Made by a program: the position numbers and the translations under genes. Positions 9,576 to 17,646 of a stretch of 64,000 nucleotides of DNA are shown here, piece by piece (positions within the stretch are counted from its first letter, which is position 1; the number at the start of each line of letters is the position of its first letter). The stretch is taken from assembly GCF_900639985.1 (NCBI RefSeq), contig NZ_CAAAIM010000001.1:1116001-1180000 (forward strand). The letters are read 5' to 3'. The stretch comes from Legionella rowbothamii. Lineage in GTDB: Bacteria; Pseudomonadota; Gammaproteobacteria; Legionellales; Legionellaceae. A model generated the notes under the pieces. The model saw only the letters and a program-made list of their open reading frames with translations. It had not been told where the DNA came from and searched no databases.

Positions 9576-10034
9576 TTATAATTGTTTTGGCGGAATAACT
9601 GGAATATTAGAAAAATCACATTGACAATTATTTGTTGCTTCAGGAGGTAATGGCACTGCAGCAAAGTCAGACGGATAGCATACAGAAACATTCCATGCTG
9701 AATCACCAGGTTTTATCTCATTAGGCAAAGACCAGTAATTTTTCGCCGAATAAACTTTTCCTTTTTCACTTTCCCAGAAATAAGGAGAGTAGCGAGCACG
9801 ATACATCAACTTCTGTCCATTAGTTTCACAGGGGAAGGTAACTCGTCCCCAAGCTTGCCCCGCAGGTACCGTAATTGTGGTTAAAACTTTTGCACTTAGG
9901 GCATCCATTACTTCAACCGTCACGTCAAATTTTAGCCAACAATTATCTTTTGCCAACGTATAATAGCAGGTAATTGCCCACAATGGACTTGCGAATAAAT
10001 ACGTCAATGACAAAATAATAAGCCGTGTGAACAT
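9576..10034 (-). CDS. small exported cysteine-rich protein, unknown function
   Basis: I do not recognise this 152-aa protein. It begins with a signal peptide (MFTRLIILSLTYLFASPLWA, likely cleaved after PLWA) and the mature part carries several Cys (ITCYYT, DNCWLK, FPCET, SVCYPS, NCQCDF), suggesting disulfides in the periplasm or outside. The sequence looks beta-rich with many aromatic residues and ends in a proline-rich tail (VIPPKQL). It lies downstream of no obvious partner, and the tRNA-Ser gene follows on the other strand. Function unknown. Confidence 0.7.
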   Translation of the reverse strand: MFTRLIILSLTYLFASPLWAITCYYTLAKDNCWLKFDVTVEVMDALSAKVLTTITVPAGQAWGRVTFPCETNGQKLMYRARYSPYFWESEKGKVYSAKNYWSLPNEIKPGDSAWNVSVCYPSDFAAVPLPPEATNNCQCDFSNIPVIPPKQL

Positions 10035-10176
10035 AATTTAATTCCTTTAAAACCATTGATCATCTTCATTTTAGTATACACGATATACAAATATAAACAT
10101 TCAATGCAATAAAAACATGCATTCTGGATGTATAAGGGTTGATTTTATTAGCTGACATGTATAAGCTTGCCGCAAT

Positions 10177-10264
10177 GGAGAGATGGCCGAGCGGTCGAAG
10201 GCGCACGCCTGGAAAGTGTGTATACGGCAACGTATCGAGGGTTCGAATCCCTCTCTCTCCGCCA
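10177..10264 (+). tRNA. tRNA-Ser (anticodon GGA)
   Basis: An 88-nt cloverleaf with encoded CCA. The acceptor stem GGAGAGA (10177-10183) pairs with TCTCTCC (10254-10260), then discriminator G and CCA (10262-10264). The anticodon stem CACGC/GTGTG holds the loop CTGGAAA with anticodon GGA at 10211-10213. The T-loop GGTTCGAATCC is intact and there is a long variable arm, as expected for class II serine tRNAs. No integrase or repeated 3' end is seen nearby, so it does not appear to be in use as an attachment site. Confidence 0.96.
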
Positions 10265-10324
10265 AACAAGGGTCACTGCCCCTATTCCCAGCTGATATAA
10301 ACTAATGCATTTAGGGATAAAACA

Positions 10325-10969
10325 ATGAAGAGATGCTTTGCACAACTATCTACTGCAGTAGGAATTTTGTTTTCGTTCGCTACTCATGCAGCAAGCTACA
10401 TACCGACACTCACGTCCCAAGACCAGCCATGGTCAGTCACGGCTAGTGTTGGCAGTGTTCATTACCAAGTTGATGCGAATGATAAAAACTCTGCCTTAGG
10501 CAGATTGGCTCTTGGTAACGAATTATTACTTGCCGGCGATATCGCCTTAGGCCTTGAATTAGGGCTGCAAACAGGTAATAAAATTTGCCTAACTATTCCT
10601 AAAAAATCCCTGAGCCGTCTCCGCTGGACCCCAGTTCATACGACCTTATCTCCTGTCTTAGACTTGTTAATTACCACAAAAACAGACCCCTTATTTAATA
10701 GCTCATTTTTTGCGCAACTCAAAGGTGGTATTGCGTACCGCCATTGGAAAATTAATCGCATTCCGGTGAATGAGATCTCTCAATTAGCCGGAGAAGTACA
10801 AGCAGGCTTTGGTTACCCAATTACTGCCTTAGCCAGTTTGAGTTTGTTGTATCAAGGAATATACGGAAATAAACCGAATGCTCAATTAGACCCATATTCT
10901 AAAAGAACAAATCTAACCAATATTCCTACTCTACATGCGGTTTTAGTAGGGCTTTCTGTTAATTTATAA
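10325..10969 (+). CDS. exported, probable outer-membrane beta-barrel protein
   Basis: A 214-aa protein with a signal peptide (MKRCFAQLSTAVGILFSFATHAAS). The mature part has alternating hydrophobic/polar stretches and many Gly, Tyr and Leu, including repeated strand-like segments such as QLAGEVQAGFGYPITALASLSLLYQGIYG, seen in pieces. The C-terminus is VLVGLSVNL rather than the usual aromatic ending. This pattern resembles small outer-membrane barrels. It follows the tRNA gene by about 60 bases and has only a weak ribosome site (AGGGA). I do not recognise the specific family. Confidence 0.6.
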   Translation: MKRCFAQLSTAVGILFSFATHAASYIPTLTSQDQPWSVTASVGSVHYQVDANDKNSALGRLALGNELLLAGDIALGLELGLQTGNKICLTIPKKSLSRLRWTPVHTTLSPVLDLLITTKTDPLFNSSFFAQLKGGIAYRHWKINRIPVNEISQLAGEVQAGFGYPITALASLSLLYQGIYGNKPNAQLDPYSKRTNLTNIPTLHAVLVGLSVNL

Positions 10970-11029
10970 CGAACCTATCACAACGCCACGAATCGCTCAA
11001 AGTGCCACATTACAAGGAACATAGTGACC

Positions 11030-11056
11030 AGGCAACCCAGAACCCCTGGGTTGCCT
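11030..11056. repeat. 11-bp perfect inverted repeat within a dispersed palindromic element
   Basis: AGGCAACCCAG (11030-11040) and CTGGGTTGCCT (11046-11056) form a perfect stem with a five-base loop. Flanks carry a truncated gtgac...gcaatgac outer pair, as in the other dispersed palindromes described at 15521, 44932 and 60125. Confidence 0.6.
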
Positions 11057-11190
11057 CGAGTTCTTCGCAATGACTAAAAAATATTAAAAACCCGTTTCCA
11101 TTTAAGAAATGCCCCTCGCCACCGTGTTTTCTCACCGCAAAAGGCTATAATTCTAATATATGATCTTTTTTTGCACAACAAGGTGTTACC

Positions 11191-11460
11191 ATGAAAGAAA
11201 ATCATTTTGCCTATAAAGTTACACGTGGCTCTTGTGGATTTCTTTATCCTCATTTCGAACTACAAAAAGAAAAGATGGTGGATTTACTTTCTGAAATAGA
11301 AAAACAACACTACGATGGGTTATTTTGGGTATTTAAACAATTTAATAATAATCCTCAAGAACAATTATGCATTGTCGATTGTACGAACAACCGAATCTAT
11401 TATCATTTCTCTGGCGAAGTAGAGAACCTGCAAGAAACTATTAAACGGTTAACGCATTAA
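11191..11460 (+). CDS. small cytoplasmic protein of unknown function
   Basis: I do not recognise this 89-aa protein. It has a good ribosome site (AAGGTG, then ATG) and codon use like its neighbours, so it is probably real. It is polar, without signal peptide or membrane helix. It reads like a compact alpha/beta domain, with a strand-rich end (LCIVDCTNNRIYYHFSG) and a final amphipathic helix. It stands alone between two palindrome-bearing spacers. Confidence 0.6.
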   Translation: MKENHFAYKVTRGSCGFLYPHFELQKEKMVDLLSEIEKQHYDGLFWVFKQFNNNPQEQLCIVDCTNNRIYYHFSGEVENLQETIKRLTH

Positions 11461-11693
11461 CCAGCTAACCGTAACTTGTATTAGCGCCAGTAACCAGTAA
11501 TATGAGATTAAACCTGATTGATGCATTATCCCCTATCCCCGTTGCGCCAATACGGCCTAAGTTGCAAGTATTTTTAACTCAAAAGAATACCCTCTTTTAT
11601 TTTTGAGTAAATTTAAATCAACCAAACTATGGACAAATGAGAGATTTTTAGTCACCATGCGGCCCACACATAAATCAAGACAGGTGAGTCAGC

Positions 11694-12266
11694 ATGCATT
11701 TTAAAAAAAATATAGGCTTCGTATTAGGCTTCATTGCATTAGCATTCTTATCTAACACTTATGCAAATACCAAACCCCAGGCTTTGGAAAGTGAAACCGC
11801 CATTCAAAATGCGGTGTTAGTTCAGATTAATAACTATCGCAAACAGCATGGCTTGTCCCCATTGAAAATGGACAACAACATGGTACGAGAAGCCAGACAA
11901 CATTCTCTCGATATGGCTACTCATAGAATGCCTTTTGGCCATCAAGACTTTTCCAAGCGCATCACTCGTCTGCATAAACAGATAAAAAACACAGGCGCAG
12001 GGGCAGAAAACGTTGCTTATAATTACAAAAATGCACAGATCGTAGTTCAGCAATGGGTACGTAGCTCTGGCCATAAAAGAAATATTGTTGGGAATTACGA
12101 CCTGACAGGTATTGGAGTAATTCGCGACAAACAAGGTAAACTTTATTACACACAACTATTCCTACGTACAACCAAAGGAAATCCTCAGGTTTCTACCCAT
12201 ACCCACCCCCGAAGACCTCCCTTCGGTGTTTCATTTGGTGGTATTACATTTAGGCGGAGCGCTTAA
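11694..12266 (+). CDS. exported CAP-domain (SCP/PR-1-like) protein
   Basis: A 190-aa protein with a signal peptide (cleavage near NTYANTK) followed by a CAP domain (about residues 38-160). Domain marks are the opening VLVQINNYRKQHGLSPL, the ARQHSLDMA helix, MPFGHQDF with the conserved His, the GAGAENVAYN segment, VVQQWVRSSGHKRNI with the second conserved His, and TGIGVIRDKQGKLYYTQLF. Bacterial CAP proteins are exported and of mostly unknown biochemical role; some bind lipids or peptidoglycan. The tail (THPRRPPFGVSFGGITFRRSA) is basic and proline-rich. It is monocistronic, followed by the 6S RNA gene. Confidence 0.85.
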   Translation: MHFKKNIGFVLGFIALAFLSNTYANTKPQALESETAIQNAVLVQINNYRKQHGLSPLKMDNNMVREARQHSLDMATHRMPFGHQDFSKRITRLHKQIKNTGAGAENVAYNYKNAQIVVQQWVRSSGHKRNIVGNYDLTGIGVIRDKQGKLYYTQLFLRTTKGNPQVSTHTHPRRPPFGVSFGGITFRRSA

Positions 12267-12317
12267 ACTCGATAAAAAGGTCCTTACACAATCTTTGCAA
12301 TAAAAAGCGCAAATTTA

Positions 12318-12347
12318 TTGGCATTCCCGCAAAGACTGACCTATGAT
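12318..12347 (+). promoter_or_regulatory. sigma-70 promoter of the 6S RNA gene
   Basis: TTGGCA at 12318-12323 and TATGAT at 12342-12347 are separated by 18 bases, close to consensus. Transcription would start about 12353, the predicted 5' end of the 6S RNA. Confidence 0.65.
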
Positions 12348-12352
12348 TGAAG

Positions 12353-12510
12353 CATAGACGGTACACATTGTTCAGCCAACAGCACGACATTGGGAGCCAG
12401 ATTGAGGGTATGGTGTGCATGCTTAGAAACTGTAAGAAGCCTAAAATACTCCGGAGGAGTCCACCTTAGTGAATAAGGACTGTACTCAATCTTACTGTCT
12501 ATACCAATTC
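12353..12510 (+). ncRNA. ssrS: 6S RNA
   Basis: 6S RNA mimics an open promoter and holds sigma-70 RNA polymerase in stationary phase. The core resembles E. coli 6S: GGTGTGCATGCTT (from 12412) matches the GGTGAGCATGCT element, and AAGAAGCCTAAAAT (from 12434) matches GAGAAGCCTTAAAA, followed by a CACCTT segment. The expected long rod can be drawn: AGATTGAG (12399-12406) pairs with CTCAATCT (12485-12492), and GCATAGACGGTA near the 5' end pairs, with a G-U, with TACTGTCTAT near the 3' end. A promoter lies just upstream and a strong terminator just downstream. Exact ends are estimates. In many gammaproteobacteria ssrS sits beside a 5-formyl-THF cyclo-ligase gene; here it sits between a CAP protein and pntAA. 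Confidence 0.85.
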
Positions 12511-12514
12511 GGAC

Positions 12515-12547
12515 AAAGGGCGTAGTGATACGCCCTTTCTTTATTTG
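12515..12547 (+). terminator. intrinsic terminator of the 6S RNA gene
   Basis: AAAGGGCGTA (12515-12524) and TACGCCCTTT (12529-12538) form a perfect 10-bp stem with a four-base loop, followed by CTTTATTT. Confidence 0.85.
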
Positions 12548-12627
12548 GGACACTAGGTATTACTATCTCTAGCAAAACAGATTAAATTACAATAAGATAA
12601 AAACTTAATTTAGGTAAAGGATTTGCC

Positions 12628-13761
12628 ATGATTATCGCAGCCCTATTGGAAAAAGGTCACGAAACACGAGTAGCGATTACTCCTAATTCTGCAAAGCACT
12701 ATCTCAAATCAGGATTTGAAGTAATCATTGAATCAAATGCAGGCCAATCTTCTGGCTTTGCTGATAAAGACTATGAACAAGTCGGTGTACAAGTCAGCAA
12801 AGACCGAAAATCAATCCTCGAAAAAACGAACATTCTCCTTTGTATTAATGAACCTAGCCCCCCAAATTTAACAGGCTTATCCGCTGGAGCTCTTATCGTT
12901 GGGCATATTGATAACGAGCCACAGGCGGAGCTCATCACCTGGTGTTTGCAAAAGCAAATTAGCTTATTATCAATGAACTTAATTCCACGCATTAGCCGCG
13001 CTCAAAGCATAGATAGCTTATCTTCGCAGGCTAATCTCGCCGGATATCGGGCGGTTTTGGAGGCTACCAACCAATTTCAGCGCGCAATTCCAATGATGAT
13101 GACTGCAGCAGGAATGATTCAACCAGCTAAGGTACTCATTCTTGGTGCAGGAGTGGCAGGATTACAAGCTATTGCTACAGCCAAACGCTTAGGGGCCGTA
13201 GTTTATGCCTTTGATGTACGACGTGCGGCTAAAGAGCAGGTTGAAAGCCTTGGTGCAGAATTTGTAGAAGTCAGCCAAGACCAAGACAGCGAAACCCAAG
13301 GTGGCTATGCGTCAGAAACCAGCGACGAATATAAAAAGCTGCAAGCAGAGCTGATCGATCAATATGCCAAAATGGCTGATATTGTGATTTCTACGGCCCT
13401 AATTCCCGGCAGAAAAGCTCCTATTCTCGTGCATAAAAACACAGTTGAAGGAATGAAGCCCGGCTCAATCATTGTGGATCTAGCTACTTCACGAGGCGGC
13501 AATTGTGAGCTTAGCGTGGTTGATGAAACAATTAAACACGGAAACGTTACCATTGTTGGTATTAGTAATATGGCAGGCCTTGTACCTGCAACAGCCAGTG
13601 AGCTCTATGCGAATAACTTGGTTCATCTCATAAAATTATTAGCTGATAAATCCACAGAGATACAATTTAATCCAGAAGATGAGATCATTCAGCAAGCCAT
13701 TCTCTGTCATCAAGGTCAATATTTACCGTTCCAGGCAACTAAGGAGACACAAAATGCATGA
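12628..13761 (+). CDS. pntAA: NAD(P) transhydrogenase subunit alpha part 1 (NAD-binding domain)
   Basis: This is the soluble dI component of proton-translocating transhydrogenase, which drives hydride transfer from NADH to NADP+ using the proton gradient. The 377-aa length fits the split form known from Rhodospirillum rubrum. The alanine-dehydrogenase-like N-terminus ([19 protein letters not shown]) and the Rossmann motif [20 protein letters not shown] (about 171-190), with acidic residue in AFDVRR, are clear. The RQD-type hydride-transfer loop region lies in [12 protein letters not shown]. It overlaps pntAB by eight bases, and an AAGGAG ribosome site for pntAB sits inside its last codons. 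Confidence 0.95.
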   Translation: MIIAALLEKGHETRVAITPNSAKHYLKSGFEVIIESNAGQSSGFADKDYEQVGVQVSKDRKSILEKTNILLCINEPSPPNLTGLSAGALIVGHIDNEPQAELITWCLQKQISLLSMNLIPRISRAQSIDSLSSQANLAGYRAVLEATNQFQRAIPMMMTAAGMIQPAKVLILGAGVAGLQAIATAKRLGAVVYAFDVRRAAKEQVESLGAEFVEVSQDQDSETQGGYASETSDEYKKLQAELIDQYAKMADIVISTALIPGRKAPILVHKNTVEGMKPGSIIVDLATSRGGNCELSVVDETIKHGNVTIVGISNMAGLVPATASELYANNLVHLIKLLADKSTEIQFNPEDEIIQQAILCHQGQYLPFQATKETQNA

Positions 13762-14032
13762 GAGTTATGTGACCGTACTCACCATTTTCGTTCTGGCATG
13801 CTTTGTAGGATATTACGTGGTATGGAAAGTTACCCCTGCGTTACATACTCCATTAATGTCAGTTACTAATGCGATTTCCAGTATTATCATTTTAGGCGCC
13901 CTCATCGCCGCAGGGAGTCAATTTATAGGGCAAATAACCTGGATAGGTGGTTTTGCTATATTTATCACATCAATAAATATTTTTGGCGGCTTTGTGGTTA
14001 CACAGCGCATGCTAAGTATGTATAAAAAATAA
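13754..14032 (+). CDS. pntAB: NAD(P) transhydrogenase subunit alpha part 2 (membrane domain)
   Basis: A 92-aa membrane subunit corresponding to the C-terminal part of a fused PntA. The start is ATG 13754 ([17 protein letters not shown]), supported by AAGGAG at 13741-13746; an upstream in-frame extension inside pntAA is not needed. It has three hydrophobic segments, around residues 6-24, 33-55 and 62-80, with the [20 protein letters not shown] segment conserved in the dII domain. It is followed about 90 bases later by pntB in the same operon. Confidence 0.93.
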   Translation: MHESYVTVLTIFVLACFVGYYVVWKVTPALHTPLMSVTNAISSIIILGALIAAGSQFIGQITWIGGFAIFITSINIFGGFVVTQRMLSMYKK

Positions 14033-14121
14033 GCCGTATGTCGCCCAGTCTACCTATGTCTCGAGGTACGTAGGTACTACAGGCGACCTTTTATAAAAAT
14101 AAAAATAAAGGATGGATTCTT

Positions 14122-15519
14122 ATGACAAACCTGGTTCCCCTATTTTACTTATTGGCGGCTATATGCTTTATCCTAGCGCTTAAAGGCCTAGCCAGCCCAG
14201 TTAGTGCACGAAAAGGAAATCTACTGGGAATCACAGGGATGATTTTGGCAGTAGGTTCTACATTAATGATGCCAACCACACATCATCATCTAATATTAAT
14301 TTGTTTAATCATTGCCGGGGGTATTATCGGTACTTTTATTGCCTTAAAAATTAATATGACCGCAATTCCACAATTGGTTGCAGCCTTCCACTCATTAGTA
14401 GGTATGGCCGCAGTCCTTGTAGCCTTCTGTGCCTTCCTTGCTCCTGAGTCGTTTCATATTGGTGCGGCTGGCGATATTGCCAAAGCAAGCCTTGTCGAAA
14501 TGAGTTTAGGATTAATTATTGGAGCGATTACCTTTTCAGGCTCAGTAATCGCATTTTTAAAATTACAAGGCATCATGTCCGGTGTGCCTGTAAAATTTCC
14601 AGGCCAAAACGGTGTAAATCTGCTTATTGCTCTAACGATTTTAGCGGCCTTAGTTGTATTTTTTATAAACCAAACATTGACCTTCTTTTGCATCATGGCC
14701 GGCTTATCCTTTTTAATCGGGGTACTGCTCATTATCCCCATTGGTGGCGCAGACATGCCCGTGGTAATTTCCATGCTGAACTCCTATTCCGGATGGGCAG
14801 CCGCAGGTATTGGTTTTACATTAAATAATAACCTCTTAGTAATTACTGGAGCCTTGGTTGGGGCAAGCGGGGCAATCCTAAGTTACATTATGTGTGTGGG
14901 TATGAACCGCTCTATATTTAATGTGATTTTCGGGGGTATTCAATCCTCTGGGAGTTCCTCCCAAGCTATTGCTGGAGCTGAATCACGCAACGTTCGGCAA
15001 GCGAATGGTGAAGATGCTGCGTTCTTGCTCAGCAATGCTAAAGATGTGATTATTGTACCGGGCTATGGTATGGCAGTAGCTCATGCGCAACACGCAGTAA
15101 AAGAGTTAGTTGATGCCTTAGAAAAGCGCTCAATACGGGTACGCTTTGCGATTCATCCTGTAGCAGGCCGCATGCCTGGTCATATGAACGTATTGCTTGC
15201 TGAAGCCAATATTCCTTACGATCGTGTGTTCGAACAAAGTGAAATCAACCGTGATTTTGCAACCTGTGATGTAGCCTTTGTCATTGGCGCTAATGATATA
15301 ACCAACCCTGCAGCAAAAACAGATCCCAGCTCACCCATCTATGGTATGCCAGTTTTAGAAGTGGAAAAAGCGAAAACGGTATTATTCGTAAAACGCAGTA
15401 TGTCGCCTGGTTATGCTGGCGTAGAAAATGAATTGTTCTACCATGATAATACCTATATGCTTTTCGGTGATGCCAAAATGATGACCGAATCCATTTCAAA
15501 AGCACTAGAAGAATTATAG
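14122..15519 (+). CDS. pntB: NAD(P) transhydrogenase subunit beta
   Basis: A 465-aa subunit with the proton-channel membrane domain (dII, about eight or nine helices, residues 1-260) and the NADP-binding dIII domain at the C-terminus. dIII shows VIIVPGYGMAVAHAQHAV, VRFAIHPVAGRMPGHMNV and the loop VIGANDITNPAA, all typical. The length is standard. The 90-base gap from pntAB is larger than elsewhere in the operon, and AAAGGATGG provides its own ribosome site. The complex supplies NADPH for biosynthesis and redox defence. Confidence 0.95.
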   Translation: MTNLVPLFYLLAAICFILALKGLASPVSARKGNLLGITGMILAVGSTLMMPTTHHHLILICLIIAGGIIGTFIALKINMTAIPQLVAAFHSLVGMAAVLVAFCAFLAPESFHIGAAGDIAKASLVEMSLGLIIGAITFSGSVIAFLKLQGIMSGVPVKFPGQNGVNLLIALTILAALVVFFINQTLTFFCIMAGLSFLIGVLLIIPIGGADMPVVISMLNSYSGWAAAGIGFTLNNNLLVITGALVGASGAILSYIMCVGMNRSIFNVIFGGIQSSGSSSQAIAGAESRNVRQANGEDAAFLLSNAKDVIIVPGYGMAVAHAQHAVKELVDALEKRSIRVRFAIHPVAGRMPGHMNVLLAEANIPYDRVFEQSEINRDFATCDVAFVIGANDITNPAAKTDPSSPIYGMPVLEVEKAKTVLFVKRSMSPGYAGVENELFYHDNTYMLFGDAKMMTESISKALEEL

Positions 15520-15520
15520 T

Positions 15521-15612
15521 ACGTTATCGCGCGAAGGACCTCCTGAGTAGACCTGAATTCATACTGTGCCAGATTCAGGGAGTCCTTCGTTGCAAACGCT
15601 TCAAGATAACGT
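15521..15612. repeat. nested palindromic repeat element
   Basis: An outer perfect inverted pair ACGTTATC (15521-15528) and GATAACGT (15605-15612) encloses CGAAGGAC (15532-15539) with GTCCTTCG (15582-15589) and a TCCTGA/TCAGGGA extension. The same CTCCTGAAT...TCCTTCG pattern occurs in the element at 60125-60235. It lies just after pntB and may also end transcription. Confidence 0.65.
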
Positions 15613-15725
15613 GCCTTACAGATTGATTCAATTGTACACTGGCTCTCTTATAAATAGCCGCCAAGTTTGCCAAATAAACAAAAAAACTGTATCTTAGCCA
15701 GTTATTTTTTACTTTGGAGTTATTT

Positions 15726-16118
15726 ATGCTAAAAACAATAGGCTTCGGTTTATTATGTATGGCTGCCTCTTTAAATACTCATGCTTATTCTTTAGAATAT
15801 AATGAAATAAAGCCGCAAGTAGCGACTACTGTTGACTATGAGTTTCTACCTAACCAGCCGCTAATACTAGCAAACTACATGTTTTGGACTATAACCGCTA
15901 ATTGCGTGATTACTACTGAAAACCCAAACGTAACTCTGAGTTTCCAAGCCTTAGCCAAAAAAGGTAAAATTAATGACTTTCCATTGACTGCAGGAGAGTC
16001 CATGCACGTCCCTGTATTTAATGGCGAAACTTTAAAATTAAGTGCTGATTCAGGCGCCCGTGTAAAAATTATCAACTTAGGGGAGCTTACTGTTAAAGCG
16101 AGTTGTACTACAGCTTAG
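15726..16118 (+). CDS. small exported protein, unknown function
   Basis: I do not recognise this 130-aa protein. The start at 15726 is chosen because TGGAG lies seven bases upstream and the sequence then begins with a signal peptide (MLKTIGFGLLCMAASLNTHA). The mature chain is beta-rich, with two Cys (ITANCVIT and the terminal KASCTTA) that could form a disulfide closing the domain. The pattern of strands resembles small periplasmic or surface immunoglobulin-like domains, but no family can be named. It is monocistronic and convergent with the SidE-type gene. Confidence 0.65.
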   Translation: MLKTIGFGLLCMAASLNTHAYSLEYNEIKPQVATTVDYEFLPNQPLILANYMFWTITANCVITTENPNVTLSFQALAKKGKINDFPLTAGESMHVPVFNGETLKLSADSGARVKIINLGELTVKASCTTA

Positions 16119-16195
16119 AGAATGGGCTTGGATCATCAGCCATCAAAATTTGTAGGTTGGGTTCAGCAAGCCATCGAGCCACCTCAAAACTCAAT

Positions 16196-16214
16196 GTTGG
16201 GCCATAGGCCCAAC
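16196..16214. terminator. stem-loop between convergent genes, part of a TGTAGGTTGG repeat
   Basis: GTTGGGCC (16196-16203) and GGCCCAAC (16207-16214) form a perfect 8-bp stem with a three-base loop. It sits between the ends of two convergent genes. Upstream, TGTAGGTTGG at 16151-16160 matches the repeats at 31531 and near 45042. A bidirectional terminator role is inferred. Confidence 0.5.
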
Positions 16215-16218
16215 CCCT

Positions 16219-17496
16219 CTACCGAATACCATTAGCCCTACAAATATACCGATCAATATCCTGATTCACCCCATTGATTACATCCTGTTCATTCCGATCA
16301 GGCTGTATCAACCCATATAATTCAGAACGTATGGTCTCTTCATTTCCCTGATTAAAACTACGTAATACTGCCTCTTTAAGAGTGCAACCCTCCTTACTAG
16401 TAAACAAAGCACATAAGGCCTTAATTTTCTCGGTATTAGGCTGTTCAATACTCTTTAAAATAGATCGATAAAAACGCGCTCGGCTGAGCTCTACCGGACT
16501 ATGATAGCGTGGGCTAAAGCAACCATTATGGAAAAACTGGACTCCGGGATTTTTATGGTCTTCAAGATAAGTTTCCATACCTCGAATCGCCCGTTGGAGT
16601 ACGCTGGGTAAATTTCTTTGATTAATTTCAAGCACGGATAAATTAAAACGCTGTACTTTTTCCAAGTAAGCAGCGAACATTAACTGTGAATCAGTACCAG
16701 ATTGAGCTGAGTATGCGGAATCATCAAATTGATATGTATTGCCATCAAACTCGATTTCACCATTCTTAGCTAAGCGCCCTTGCTCAATAATCAATTGTCG
16801 ATGTGGCACTACAAGTCGGGGAATAATTTGTTGTACCATTATTTTTTCATTAACCAAATTGGCAATGGGCATATATTCAGGCTTAAAAATATCGCGTGTA
16901 CGAATGACTTCAAGCGTATCCGCCATATTCACCAAGTGCCTTAAAAAATCGATTTTAGGATGAATATGTTGGTATTTGCGCTGGAATTCTTTAGGGTCAT
17001 CTTTATGACGAATGGTATCCGCAATGAGCGTCGCTAAATCAGCGCGAATATTCATTTGAATGATATAATTGCGGCAATTATCAGCGCTTTTAGCATCCCA
17101 TAAATCAATGCCATCTCCTTCTCGCCCTGAATCATGTAATAAAACCGCGATACGAATTAAATCCAGCAAATAATCCTGGCCAATACGAAATATTTGCGCA
17201 ATCTCATCTAAAGCTGCCGTATACCCTTCAACATATTGAATATAAATCTCATCAATCTCGCTAATCAGCTCGGCTGCAGCAAGTACATGCAGCAAACCAT
17301 GTGAGGAACGAATACGAAATAAATATCGCTTATCATCTGAGAGTAATTCTCTTAAAGGCTGGGGAAGCGGAATTTGCAAACGTTTGAAGTTAACCACCGA
17401 CATAGGTTTGGAGTAGAAATAATAATTAATTCCCTCAATTAATTCATTCTCATTTTGAATTTCGCTAAAAATTGGCATTTTTCCCCCAGCAGCCAT
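16219..17496 (-). CDS. stand-alone SidE-type phosphodiesterase domain protein, candidate effector
   Basis: A 425-aa protein matching the phosphodiesterase domain of the SidE family. That domain cleaves ADP-ribosylated ubiquitin to make phosphoribosyl-ubiquitin linkages or, in DupA/DupB, removes them. Diagnostic segments are RSSHGLLHVLAAAEL (64-78), LLHDSGREGDGIDLWDAKS (119-137) and ADTIRHKD followed by HLVNMADTLEVIRTRD (187-202). His66, Glu126 and His187 are reasonable counterparts of the catalytic His-Glu-His of SdeA, judging by spacing. No mono-ADP-ribosyltransferase or DUB domain is present, so it may act like a Dup hydrolase. The ATG at 17496 has no ribosome site; the ATG at 17478 follows GGGGGA and may be the real start. 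No signal peptide, as expected for Dot/Icm export. Confidence 0.75.
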   Translation of the reverse strand: MAAGGKMPIFSEIQNENELIEGINYYFYSKPMSVVNFKRLQIPLPQPLRELLSDDKRYLFRIRSSHGLLHVLAAAELISEIDEIYIQYVEGYTAALDEIAQIFRIGQDYLLDLIRIAVLLHDSGREGDGIDLWDAKSADNCRNYIIQMNIRADLATLIADTIRHKDDPKEFQRKYQHIHPKIDFLRHLVNMADTLEVIRTRDIFKPEYMPIANLVNEKIMVQQIIPRLVVPHRQLIIEQGRLAKNGEIEFDGNTYQFDDSAYSAQSGTDSQLMFAAYLEKVQRFNLSVLEINQRNLPSVLQRAIRGMETYLEDHKNPGVQFFHNGCFSPRYHSPVELSRARFYRSILKSIEQPNTEKIKALCALFTSKEGCTLKEAVLRSFNQGNEETIRSELYGLIQPDRNEQDVINGVNQDIDRYICRANGIR

Positions 17497-17646
17497 TAAT
17501 TATTAAGGTACGCATAATAATTGTAGTCTTAGTTGGGACGTACGGAAAGGTAAAAAACAGGAATGAGGTACGGTCACATAGCTCGTATTAGACGAAGTTG
17601 TAATACAGGGTGTTGCAACAACAAATCCCCGTATTACATTGAAAAA

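Noticed and set aside
10177..10264. tRNA-Ser as an integration site
   Set aside because: No integrase, direct repeat of the tRNA 3' end or foreign-looking genes nearby.
10066..10345. Minus-strand ORFs reading GERGIRTLD-like peptides
   Set aside because: They run antisense through the tRNA-Ser gene; this peptide is a well-known false translation of tRNA sequence.
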